Shown here: one piece after another, positions 1-6,946 of the stretch
Layout of the letters: the number at the start of each line of letters is the position of its first letter
Numbering within the stretch: the first letter of the stretch is position 1
Assembly (NCBI GenBank): GCA_003240695.1
Contig: QFNC01000060.1
Span: 1 to 8,573 of the forward strand
Length of the DNA stretch: 8,573 nucleotides
Direction of reading: 5' to 3'
DNA from: Pseudoxanthomonas suwonensis
GTDB taxonomy: Bacteria > Pseudomonadota > Gammaproteobacteria > Xanthomonadales > Xanthomonadaceae
Notes under the pieces: model-generated
The model's database searches: none
Seen by the model: the letters and a program-made list of their open reading frames with translations, nothing else
What the model was told of the DNA's origin: nothing
Translations under genes and position numbers: made by a program

Positions 1-2
1 TC

Positions 3-2411
3 GATGTGTCCGGACGCACTCTGATGCTTGATGCCTCCGGTCAGCTCAAGACAGCCTCTGCGGTCGGGGCTGTACCGGTCGCCCTTCCAGGCGGAGGTTC
101 CGTCCCGCTTTCCACGATCGCCAAGATCGAACAACGACCCCAGGATCCTCCGACGTCTGCTGCCGTGTTCGACGGCAAACCGGCGATCGTACTCGGCGTC
201 TCGATGCGCACGGGCCTGAACGTCGTCGATTTCGCTGACGCGCTCCGCTCGGGAGTCGCCTCCGCACAAGCAGACCTCCCGATCGGGATGACCCTTTCCC
301 CGATCACCGATCAGGCGGAGGTCGTGGGCCACAATCTGCAGAAGGTCGGCAAGATCTTCGCGGAGACGGTCGTCATCGTCATGGGTGTCGTCGTCGTGTT
401 TCTCGGCTGGCGTGCTGGATTGGTCACCAGTGTGATCGTGCCGCTGACGGTCCTCGGCACCCTTCTGGTAATGAGCGTGCTTGGGATCGAATTGCACCAG
501 ATTTCGATCGCCGCCATCATCATCGCGCTTGGTATCTTCGTCGACAATGCCATCGTGGTAGTCGAGGATTATCAGCGACGGATCGGAGATGGCGAGGCCG
601 CCGAATCCGCTGCTATCCATGCGGGCAAGACTATGGCCGCGCCGCTGCTGGTTTCGTCTCTGGCTATCATCCTGGCCTTTACCCCGCTGGTGGCCGGGTC
701 GAGTGAAACTGCCGAATACATGCGCAGCCTCGCTATTGTTCTCGGCGTCACATTACTCCTGTCGTTGTTCCTCGCCCTGACGGTCGTGGCACTACTCTGC
801 AAGATGTACATCAAAGCCCCTCACGAGGAGCATGAGAAGGACGACTGGATCGGGCGGCTCAGGCGCTGGTACGGGCGCAAAGTACTGATCATTGTCGGCC
901 GTCCAGCAACAGTAGTTGTCGCAATGGTTGCGCTCCTCGCAGGGGCGACCGTCCTCAATGGCCTCCTGCCTCAAGGGCTGCTGGGTCCGTCTGACCGTGC
1001 CCAGGTACAGATTCCGATCGAGATCGCCCCCGGAGGCGCCACTCGGGAAAGCCTGAGGGTGGCCCAGGAAATTTCGGCAAGGATAAGCGATCGGAAGGCG
1101 CATCCGGAAGTCGTCAGCAACGTGGTTTATGTCGGCGACGGTGGACCGCGGTTCATTCTTGGCCTCAACCCGCCTCTGCCGGCTGGCAACCGCGCCTACG
1201 CCGTCGTCAATCTTGCCAAGGGCGCTGATAGCGATGCTGTCGTGCGCGAACTGCGCGACGATCTCACCACCCGTTTCCCGCAGGCGCGTATCGAGCCCAA
1301 GCGCTTTTCCCTGGGGATGTCGGAAGCCGGCAAGGCGGTGTTCATTCTTACAGGGCCCGATCGCGACACATTGAGCAAGGCTGCCGAGAAGCTCAAATCG
1401 GCACTGCGTACAGTGCCGGGGACGCTCGACGTCCGAGATGATGCTGAAACGGTGATCCCGCGACTTGTCGTAGATATCGATCGCGCACGCGCGGAAGCCG
1501 CCAGCGTCACGCCGGCCGACACGGCGCGTGCCCTGCAAGCGGCTTACTCGGGGGTAACGGTCACAACATTGACCCGTGGCGAACTCACGACCCCGGTCAT
1601 ATTGCGCGCCGATGCGACGCTGCGCCTTTCGCCCGAAGCAATCTCGGCGACGCTGGTCAAGCCGGGCGTTACGCTTGGCGACATCGCGACAGTGCACCTG
1701 GCCGATCAGGACAGCGTTTTAAATCGCCGCAATCAATACCCCACAATTATGGTTAGTGCGCGCCACCCCACTCTGACGGCCCAGGCACTGACCAGCAAGG
1801 TCGCCGACGCGGTCGCCAGCCTCGACCTGCCAGCCGGGCATTCGGTGATCCCGGGGGGTGAGATCGAAGAATCTGCCGAAGCCAATGGCGGTCTGATCCA
1901 GTATTTGCCGATAGCACTCTTCGGCATGGCCGGACTGTTCCTGTGGCAGTTTGGCAGCGTCAGGAAGACGATGATCGTCATGGCCTCGATCCCATTCGTC
2001 ATCATTGGGGCGACCTTGGGTCTGTTCCTCGCCCGTCAGGAGATGAACTACACCGCCATGCTCGGTCTGCTGGCGCTGGCTGGAATCATTGTCAACAATG
2101 CGGTTCTACTGCTCGAACGAGTGGTCGAGGAGCGGGCCAACGGTGCCGGTCATGTCGATGCCATCGTCCGTGCAGCGGAGGTCCGTTTGCGCCCGATCAT
2201 CATGACCAAGCTTACCTGCATTGTCGGTCTTCTGCCGCTGTTCGCCTTCGGTGGCGATCTTTGGCGACCGATGGCAGCCGCGATGATCGGAGGCCTGGCG
2301 CTCGGAACGCTTATCACTTTGGTCCTGATCCCGGCACTCTATTCGCTGTTGTTCCACCGCCTGCCGGCTTTGCGAACCCGTTCTGCGCCGCCTCAGGAGG
2401 CTTTGTCATGA
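3..2411 (+). CDS. RND-family efflux permease, C-terminal ~800 residues (5' partial)
   Basis: Inner-membrane proton-driven drug exporter of the AcrB/HAE-1-like RND superfamily. The frame is open to the left edge, so the GTG at 6 is probably internal. About 215 N-terminal residues (TM1 and the first porter domains) should lie outside. Numbering from the GTG codon, TM2-TM6 fall at about 116-265, the second periplasmic porter/docking region at about 320-630, and TM8-TM12 at about 630-783. TM4 carries VDNAIVVVE (D180, N181), where AcrB has the Asp407-Asp408 pair. TM10 carries IIVNNAVLL (N697), where AcrB has Lys940. The RLRPIIMT motif (R727, T734) matches the AcrB Arg971/Thr978 region. The gene overlaps the downstream outer-membrane factor by ATGA, so it is a pump operon whose adaptor presumably lies upstream. 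The RND assignment is firm; the substrate cannot be read from the sequence. Confidence 0.95.
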   Translation, partial: DVSGRTLMLDASGQLKTASAVGAVPVALPGGGSVPLSTIAKIEQRPQDPPTSAAVFDGKPAIVLGVSMRTGLNVVDFADALRSGVASAQADLPIGMTLSPITDQAEVVGHNLQKVGKIFAETVVIVMGVVVVFLGWRAGLVTSVIVPLTVLGTLLVMSVLGIELHQISIAAIIIALGIFVDNAIVVVEDYQRRIGDGEAAESAAIHAGKTMAAPLLVSSLAIILAFTPLVAGSSETAEYMRSLAIVLGVTLLLSLFLALTVVALLCKMYIKAPHEEHEKDDWIGRLRRWYGRKVLIIVGRPATVVVAMVALLAGATVLNGLLPQGLLGPSDRAQVQIPIEIAPGGATRESLRVAQEISARISDRKAHPEVVSNVVYVGDGGPRFILGLNPPLPAGNRAYAVVNLAKGADSDAVVRELRDDLTTRFPQARIEPKRFSLGMSEAGKAVFILTGPDRDTLSKAAEKLKSALRTVPGTLDVRDDAETVIPRLVVDIDRARAEAASVTPADTARALQAAYSGVTVTTLTRGELTTPVILRADATLRLSPEAISATLVKPGVTLGDIATVHLADQDSVLNRRNQYPTIMVSARHPTLTAQALTSKVADAVASLDLPAGHSVIPGGEIEESAEANGGLIQYLPIALFGMAGLFLWQFGSVRKTMIVMASIPFVIIGATLGLFLARQEMNYTAMLGLLALAGIIVNNAVLLLERVVEERANGAGHVDAIVRAAEVRLRPIIMTKLTCIVGLLPLFAFGGDLWRPMAAAMIGGLALGTLITLVLIPALYSLLFHRLPALRTRSAPPQEALS
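2395..2400 (+). promoter_or_regulatory. Strong Shine-Dalgarno for the outer-membrane factor
   Basis: AGGAGG lies 7 bases before the ATG at 2408 and inside the 3' end of the permease gene. It fixes the start at 2408. The same frame is open much further upstream (to 1943), but that part overlaps the permease and has no RND/OMF-like sequence, whereas translation from 2408 begins with a lipoprotein signal peptide. Confidence 0.85.
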
Positions 2412-3808
2412 GATCGCAAGTTGTCTTACTCGCTTCGGCTGCGCTAGCGCTAAGCGGTTGTGTCAGTCTCTCTGAGCGAACACCAGTCCCACCGGTGATG
2501 CCGACCTGGACGGTGAATGCAGAAGGACAGAGCGCCGAGCCGGTCGTTCTGGACTGGTGGCGGGCATTTAATGATCCGGTGCTCGATGCATTGGTCAGCG
2601 ATGCATTGGCACGCAATGCCGATCTCGCCGCCGCTGCCGCAAACCTCAAAGCGGCTCAGGCACTGGTTGGCGAAGCGAAGGCCAGCGCTCTGCCAGGTGG
2701 ATCGGTTGAAGCTGGCGTCTCCAGCAGGCGCGTTGCGGGATTAGCCCAGCCCCCATTTCCGGGGGCGCCTGATCGCTATCCGGACCAGAATCTGGCAAAT
2801 GTCGGAGTCACGCTCGGGTGGGAAGTCGATCTGTTTGGACGCATCTCCGCGAACCTCGCAGCAGCACGCGCTCAGGAAGGTGAAGCTCTATGGCTGCGCC
2901 GGCAGACAGAGGCTGCGGTAGCGGCGTCGGTTGTCCGCGCTTATGTGGAGAATCGCTACGCTGCCGAGCAAGAGCTGCTGGTGCAGAAGCGCATCGCCGC
3001 GCTGGAGGCAATTTCACTGAGTGTCGATAAAGCGGAAGCGCTCGGTGCGGCTTCACGCATAGATCGCGAGGCGGCAACTGGCGCACTTGCCCTGGCGCGA
3101 GGTCAGTTACCTGACCTTGTCGCTTCACGCCGCAATAGCGCACGACGTCTGTCGATCCTTGGCGGGCGCGTGCCTGACCCCAATCTGGCGCCAGGCAGTC
3201 TACCCATCGCTCCCAGCGTGCTTGATGCCGGCGATCCGGCAGCCATGCTGCGCCGACGACCCGATGTCGGCGCAGCCGAGCAGCGGCTTGCTGGCACTGT
3301 GGCACAAGCGCGTATTGCGGTCACAGATCTCTATCCACGTATTTCGCTAGCCGGAAATATCGCGCTTTCAGCTCGGCCTGACCGGCTCGGCGATGATGGC
3401 GCCGTAGGATTTGCGGTTGGGCCGAGCCTGATCTGGGGTTTGTTTGATATGCCCCGGCTACTACGCCGGGTGAAATCTGCTGATGCTAGATCGGAAGCCG
3501 CGCTTGCACAGTGGCAGGCCGTGGTTCTGGCCGCACTCGAAGAGTCCGATAGCGCCTTGGAGGCTTGGAACTCAAGTCGGTGGGCCGCCAATGAGGCAGA
3601 AATTGCCGCGCGCTCTGCCGAGCAAAGCGCTGAATTGGCGACAGTTCGGGAAAATGCGGGTCAGATTTCTGCTCGTGCACGGTTGGGCGCGCAAGTCGAA
3701 GCGCTGGATGCAAAGTCGACCGCCTTGGCCCGGCGAGTTCAGAAAACGCAAGGCTGGATAGCCGCGCAGCTCGCGTTGGGAGCAGGCTGGCGCGACATCC
3801 GCCCTTAA
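2408..3808 (+). CDS. Outer-membrane efflux lipoprotein, NodT/OprM (TolC-like) family
   Basis: A 466-residue outer-membrane channel that forms the exit duct for the RND pump just upstream. Residues 1-17 are a lipoprotein signal peptide with lipobox LSGC (Cys18 lipidated), typical of NodT/OprM-type factors. The two tandem outer-membrane-efflux repeats are visible. The first includes LDWWRAFNDPVLDALV and GWEVDLFGRISANL. The second includes MLRRRPDVGAAEQRL followed by ARIAVTDLYPRISLAG, a classic family signature. Long Ala-rich helical stretches between them fit the periplasmic alpha-barrel. The length is normal for the family (about 450-500). The start overlaps the permease stop (ATGA), implying translational coupling and a 1:1 pump operon. 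The gene ends with TAA, and no hairpin terminator is evident after it. Confidence 0.95.
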   Translation: MRSQVVLLASAALALSGCVSLSERTPVPPVMPTWTVNAEGQSAEPVVLDWWRAFNDPVLDALVSDALARNADLAAAAANLKAAQALVGEAKASALPGGSVEAGVSSRRVAGLAQPPFPGAPDRYPDQNLANVGVTLGWEVDLFGRISANLAAARAQEGEALWLRRQTEAAVAASVVRAYVENRYAAEQELLVQKRIAALEAISLSVDKAEALGAASRIDREAATGALALARGQLPDLVASRRNSARRLSILGGRVPDPNLAPGSLPIAPSVLDAGDPAAMLRRRPDVGAAEQRLAGTVAQARIAVTDLYPRISLAGNIALSARPDRLGDDGAVGFAVGPSLIWGLFDMPRLLRRVKSADARSEAALAQWQAVVLAALEESDSALEAWNSSRWAANEAEIAARSAEQSAELATVRENAGQISARARLGAQVEALDAKSTALARRVQKTQGWIAAQLALGAGWRDIRP

Positions 3809-3878
3809 GCTCAATAATCAAAATCCCGTGGTGCAATGAACCATCATTCAACGACGTCATTTAATAAGGGAACTAAAA
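3809..3878 (+). promoter_or_regulatory. Intergenic gap with candidate operator (AATGA-N4-TCATT)
   Basis: This is the only sizeable gap in the plus-strand block. It is AT-richer than the flanking efflux genes and contains a perfect 5-base inverted repeat, AATGA ACCA TCATT, at 3835-3848. Another TCATT follows at 3858-3862. The position just before the SMR gene suits a regulator site, possibly for the LysR-type protein encoded downstream. It does not match a clean T-N11-A LysR box, and I find no convincing sigma-70 promoter (TTTAAT at 3860 is too close to the start codon). The repeat is seen; its function is a guess. Confidence 0.25.
3866..3871 (+). promoter_or_regulatory. Ribosome binding site of the SMR gene
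   Basis: AAGGGA with a 7-base spacer to the ATG at 3879. It supports that start, which also gives an N-terminus aligning with EmrE without a gap. Confidence 0.6.
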
Positions 3879-4220
3879 ATGCATCCTTTCTTTCCCTATG
3901 CTGCGTTGACGGCTGCTATTATATGCGAAGTGACCGGCTCGACTTTCATGGCAAAATCTGAGCAGTTTACTCGGCCAATTCCGACACTTTTGATGGCATT
4001 ATTCTTTGGGATGTCATTTTACTGTTTGACGCAAGCGCTCCGCGTTATCCCTCTTGGCATAACATATGCAATTTGGGCTGGATGCGGCATCGTTCTCACT
4101 GCCATCGTGGGGGTTGTTGTGCTCCGCCAGGCTTTGGATGTGGCCGCGATCATTGGCATCGGCCTGATCGTTTCAGGCGTGGTCGTTATGCAGGTCTTCT
4201 CAACCTCGTCCGGGCATTAA
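3879..4220 (+). CDS. Small multidrug resistance (SMR) transporter, EmrE/Qac-like
   Basis: A 113-residue inner-membrane protein of four transmembrane helices. Family members work as dimers exchanging protons for cationic drugs such as quaternary ammonium compounds. Landmarks match EmrE: Glu17 (equivalent of the essential Glu14) in ICEVTGS, then KSEQFTR (EmrE has KFSEGFTR, from memory). YAIWAGCGIVL holds the Tyr63/Trp66 pair (EmrE Tyr60/Trp63), and the C-terminal helix begins DVAAIIGIGLI. The glycines around Trp66 resemble the Qac branch more than the guanidinium-exporting Gdx/SugE branch, but this was judged by eye. Length is normal. The downstream LysR gene starts one base after the stop, so the two are probably co-transcribed. 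GC is 50% at 3901-3960, well below the trb genes, which suggests a separate origin. Confidence 0.93.
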   Translation: MHPFFPYAALTAAIICEVTGSTFMAKSEQFTRPIPTLLMALFFGMSFYCLTQALRVIPLGITYAIWAGCGIVLTAIVGVVVLRQALDVAAIIGIGLIVSGVVVMQVFSTSSGH

Positions 4221-4221
4221 T

Positions 4222-5145
4222 TTGCCGTTCAATATCCGGCAACTTCGCTACGCTATCGCGGCAGCAGATCACGGTTCCTTCTATCGTGCGGCACGTGCCC
4301 TAGATGTCGAGCAATCGACTCTGAGCCGGGCTATCCTGAAGCTGGAACACTCTATCGGCATGTCTATTTTTGAGCGCTCGCGTTCAGGTGTCACAACAAC
4401 GCTGGCTGGGAGCACCTTCATCCGCAGCGCTAAGCCGATGGTAGACACAGCCGATAAGTTGGTAAAAATGATGCGTGCAGCAGGTCAGGGCCGTGCTGGT
4501 GGCCTGATGATCGGACACAACAGTTCCGTTTCTGCCGGCAATTTGCGTGCAACGATATTGAATTGGAGCGAAACTCACCCGGATGTTGATGTGGAGTGCG
4601 TTGAATCCGACAGAAGTCTACTTCTGGCGGGACTGAATACTGGAGAAATTGACATCGCAATCTTGATGGGCGTTGCGGGGCAGAACGGATTTCGCTGCGA
4701 ACCGGTGTGGAGCGAGCGAATGCTCGTCGCATTACCCGAGTCGCATCCACTCGCGAACCAAGATGTCGTGCACTGGACTGATCTTCGGGAAGAGCGCTTC
4801 CTATTACCAATCACCGACCCTGGCCCAGCTATTCGCGATATGCTGCTTGGCCGTCTGGCGTTGTCCGGCAGTAAGCCCGATATTCGAGTATTGCGGTCGA
4901 GCCGAGAGACTGTGTTGAGCATGCTAGGCGTTAGCTCTGGCGTGAGCATCGTTTGCGAAGGTTCGACCGGCGCACTGTACCCTGATGTTGTGTATCGGCC
5001 AATACACGGGGAACAAGGGCCGGCACTAACTGGCTTTTCCGCCTATTGGTGCGAAGACAATATCAATCCGACTATTCACCGTTTCCTCGGATTCATCAAG
5101 AGTCGCTACGCGCTAACCTTTGATTTCTCGACAAAAATACAGTAA
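4222..5145 (+). CDS. LysR-type transcriptional regulator
   Basis: A 307-residue regulator. Residues 4-63 are the LysR winged helix-turn-helix: NIRQLRYAIAAADHGSFYRA, then the recognition helix QSTLSRAILKLEHSIG and SIFERSRSG. A periplasmic-binding-protein-like effector domain follows from about residue 92, with the usual GEIDIAIL strand and a late GVSSGVSIV segment. The length is typical (about 300). TTG at 4222 is the best start. It gives the standard N-terminal length, no ATG, GTG or CTG lies between it and the in-frame stop at 4165-4167, and the next Met falls inside the DNA-binding domain. Only a weak GGG (4212-4214) precedes it, so translation is likely coupled to the SMR gene. It probably controls the SMR gene and perhaps the RND/OMF pair. 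It runs in the same direction as its neighbour rather than divergently. The effector is unknown. Confidence 0.92.
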   Translation: MPFNIRQLRYAIAAADHGSFYRAARALDVEQSTLSRAILKLEHSIGMSIFERSRSGVTTTLAGSTFIRSAKPMVDTADKLVKMMRAAGQGRAGGLMIGHNSSVSAGNLRATILNWSETHPDVDVECVESDRSLLLAGLNTGEIDIAILMGVAGQNGFRCEPVWSERMLVALPESHPLANQDVVHWTDLREERFLLPITDPGPAIRDMLLGRLALSGSKPDIRVLRSSRETVLSMLGVSSGVSIVCEGSTGALYPDVVYRPIHGEQGPALTGFSAYWCEDNINPTIHRFLGFIKSRYALTFDFSTKIQ

Positions 5146-5175
5146 TTTACACAGAATTTTCTGGAGATATCTACT

Positions 5176-5484
5176 ATGTCTCACAGCAAGACAATCATTA
5201 TCGTGTTAGTCAACTTGGCCATCGGTTTTGCGGGAGGCTTTGCCTTACGACCGCTGATTGCGCCGATCCCTCAAGCGAGGATTACCGCCACCGGGGCAGC
5301 GGTGGCCAAGGCATCGGACGACGCACGCGGCACACAGTATTTCGTCGCTCATATCGACGAGGCTCGACAGGTGGTGGCCGGATGTCGTGACGGCTCGGTC
5401 CGTGGCGGCGAATGCGCCACGGCCGAAGAAGCGATCATCAAGGTGGATGCTCAGGATCGCCGCCGACGCTTCCTGGGTAACTGA
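5176..5484 (+). CDS. Small membrane-anchored protein, possible EexN/TrbK-alt-like entry exclusion protein
   Basis: A 102-residue protein with a GGAG ribosome site (5163-5166) 9 bases before the ATG. Residues 5-25 form one hydrophobic helix that looks like an uncleaved anchor; there is no lipobox cysteine. The rest would be periplasmic: a Pro/Ala linker, then TQYFVAHIDEARQVVAGC and a second cysteine in RGGEC (Cys70 and Cys80), AEEAI, and a basic end RRRRFLGN. As I recall these families, two cysteines with an NA/TA..A element after the second, behind a short 'YF..h.de' stretch, recall EexN-like proteins. The RRRFLG ending recalls TrbK-alt proteins of alphaproteobacterial trb loci. Those block redundant conjugation into a cell that already holds the element. 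It converges on the trb operon with a 14-base gap. The coding reality is good; the function is tentative. Confidence 0.5.
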   Translation: MSHSKTIIIVLVNLAIGFAGGFALRPLIAPIPQARITATGAAVAKASDDARGTQYFVAHIDEARQVVAGCRDGSVRGGECATAEEAIIKVDAQDRRRRFLGN

Positions 5485-5498
5485 TGGCAGCGAGGCGG

Positions 5499-5723
5499 TC
5501 AGCTCTTCGAGGTATCCCGCCGCCGCGAGAATCCTCGGTCGCTCGCCATGAACTTCGCCAGCATTGGCGAGACGAGCTTCTCAGGAACGATAGCATCCCC
5601 GCCGGTCTCGGCCGCAAGCGCGGCGGCGTAGGCCGTGAGATCGCGGTGAACAGCGGCAGGCAACTCCACCGTGAGCTTGACGGGGCGATCGTCGGCCAGC
5701 GGCCCGAGCTTCAACTTCGTCAT
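5499..5723 (-). CDS. DUF2274 family protein at the end of the trb operon
   Basis: A 74-residue soluble protein. Its opening MTKLKLGPLADDRPVKLTVE and the following LPAAVHRDLTAYAAAL, ending near PMLAKFMASDRGF, are what I recognise as the DUF2274 family, which usually sits directly after trbI in proteobacterial conjugative elements. The pattern of a short beta strand (VKLTVEL) followed by two helices is reminiscent of ribbon-helix-helix DNA-binding proteins, so an autoregulatory role is possible but unproven. The ATG at 5723 overlaps the trbI stop (ATGA) and has GGAG (5731-5734) 7 bases upstream. No terminator hairpin with a U-tract is seen after its stop, where it meets the convergent 102-residue gene. 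Confidence 0.85.
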   Translation of the reverse strand: MTKLKLGPLADDRPVKLTVELPAAVHRDLTAYAAALAAETGGDAIVPEKLVSPMLAKFMASDRGFSRRRDTSKS

Positions 5724-6946
5724 CGCGTTACTCCGATGGGTTCGAGCACCAAGTCGCGGGTCAGCACCACGCGCAGCGGATGCCCCGGCCGGATGGTGAG
5801 CGTGGGCGGCACATTGAGCTGCCGACGCACGATCTGCTGGCCGGTCTGGTTGATGGTGTCCTGCGAGCCGCGTCGCAGTGCGCGGGTCAGGTCGTCCTCG
5901 CTGTCTGCGCCCAGCTCAGCACCGACCCCCAAAAGCGTCGAAACGGCCGCCGCCTTCAGGAGATTGCCCCAATGCTGGTTGACGCGGTCCTGTAGGCCCG
6001 CAAACCCTGCGCCATCGGTGCCGGGCTGGCGCTCGAGAACGATCGAACGTCCGTCCGGCAGGATGAGCCGGTCCCAGGCCAGCAGCACGCGCGTCTGACC
6101 CGCGGCGACCTCACTGTCATACTCGCCGATCAGCCGCGCGCCCTGCGGGATGAGGAGGATGCGCCCCGTAGGGCTGTCATAGACGTTGGCCGTTACCTGC
6201 GCGGTGATCTGGCCGGGAAGGTCGGAGCGGATGCCGGTGATGAGGGCAGCCGGTATCAAGCTGCCGGCCTGCACGATGTTGGGTGATGACGGCGTGGTCA
6301 GCCTCTCGACACTGACCGTGCGCTGGTTCGGCGCCTGCGCCATGAAGGTGCGCCTTCCCGCTTGATCGCTTTGCGCCGACGCATCGCCCGTCGCCGCAGG
6401 CGCTGGAGTCGGCGCTGCGAGAACCGGCGTAACCGGGGTGTCCGGTGATGCGGCGCTTCCGCTGCCGCCGAGGAAGACCGAGCTGGTGCGGGCCGCGTCG
6501 CGCTCCTGAGCGGCACGCTGCCGAGCCGCCTCCGCCGCCTGAGCGCGCGGATCGGGCGGACCTGGCTGCGTGCCGACCGGCGGCACGGTGACATCCTCGC
6601 CGCGCTGCTGTGCCGATACGATCGGTCGGCCGAGGTCGCCGGGCAGCGGCGGGCCGAGCCGGGGCGCTTGGGCATAGTCGCGGGGCCCCGACGTGATAGT
6701 CTCGGCCGTGGCGCGGCTATCGGTGTTGTAGAGTTCCTGCGCGGCCCGATCGCTCGGCGGTCGTAGCGCATAGATCAGCGAACCACCTATGCCGAGGCCG
6801 GCGGCGACGCCGACGACGGCGAGCGCTTTACGGGAAAGCCGCATGACGCGGGGCGGATCGCCGCGAAGCTGGAACGCCGCCGGATCAGGGCGGGCCGACT
6901 GTGCGGCGGGCCGATCCTCGACGGACGGATCGTGGCTGTCGGTCAC
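5720..6946 (-). CDS. trbI: TrbI/VirB10-like type IV secretion core protein
   Basis: A 408-residue inner-to-outer membrane scaffold protein of the mating-pair-formation channel. VirB10 family members span the periplasm and gate the pore. Layout: a short cytoplasmic tail (1-38), one transmembrane helix (about 41-63), a long Pro/Ala/Gln-rich periplasmic linker (about 92-220), then the conserved C-terminal domain (about 225-405). That domain contains VQAGSLIPAALITGI, DSPTGRILLIPQGARLIGEY, LAWDRLILPDGRSI, the helical antenna region with NLLKAAAVSTLLGVGAE, and a final RPGHPLRVVLTRDLVLEP. The start is the GTG at 6946, which overlaps the trbG stop (GTGA) and has GGAGG 8 bases upstream. A longer frame reaching 7198 is only the trbG shadow. 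It is part of the trbF-G-I-DUF2274 operon. Confidence 0.93.
   Translation of the reverse strand: MTDSHDPSVEDRPAAQSARPDPAAFQLRGDPPRVMRLSRKALAVVGVAAGLGIGGSLIYALRPPSDRAAQELYNTDSRATAETITSGPRDYAQAPRLGPPLPGDLGRPIVSAQQRGEDVTVPPVGTQPGPPDPRAQAAEAARQRAAQERDAARTSSVFLGGSGSAASPDTPVTPVLAAPTPAPAATGDASAQSDQAGRRTFMAQAPNQRTVSVERLTTPSSPNIVQAGSLIPAALITGIRSDLPGQITAQVTANVYDSPTGRILLIPQGARLIGEYDSEVAAGQTRVLLAWDRLILPDGRSIVLERQPGTDGAGFAGLQDRVNQHWGNLLKAAAVSTLLGVGAELGADSEDDLTRALRRGSQDTINQTGQQIVRRQLNVPPTLTIRPGHPLRVVLTRDLVLEPIGVTR

Noticed and set aside
792..1697. 301-residue open frame on the minus strand inside the RND permease
   Set aside because: It lies wholly antisense to a well-conserved permease, shows no recognisable domain, and is expected from GC-rich codon structure.
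1943..2407. N-terminal extension of the outer-membrane factor frame
   Set aside because: It overlaps the conserved C-terminal membrane helices of the permease. The signal peptide and strong Shine-Dalgarno place the start at 2408.
2808..3305. 165-residue minus-strand frame opposite the outer-membrane factor
   Set aside because: Antisense shadow of a conserved gene, Arg/Pro-rich, with no family features.
3860..3865. TTTAAT as a -10 promoter element for the SMR gene
   Set aside because: It would start transcription at or inside the ribosome binding site, and no good -35 lies at the right distance.
5485..5520. Possible bidirectional terminator between the convergent operons
   Set aside because: GGCGG/CGCC pairing exists only with a long loop, and no T-tract follows on either strand.
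5484..6098. 204-residue plus-strand frame opposite DUF2274 and the 3' end of trbI
   Set aside because: Covers conserved minus-strand genes. Its composition (Arg/Ser/Pro-rich) is that of an out-of-frame read.
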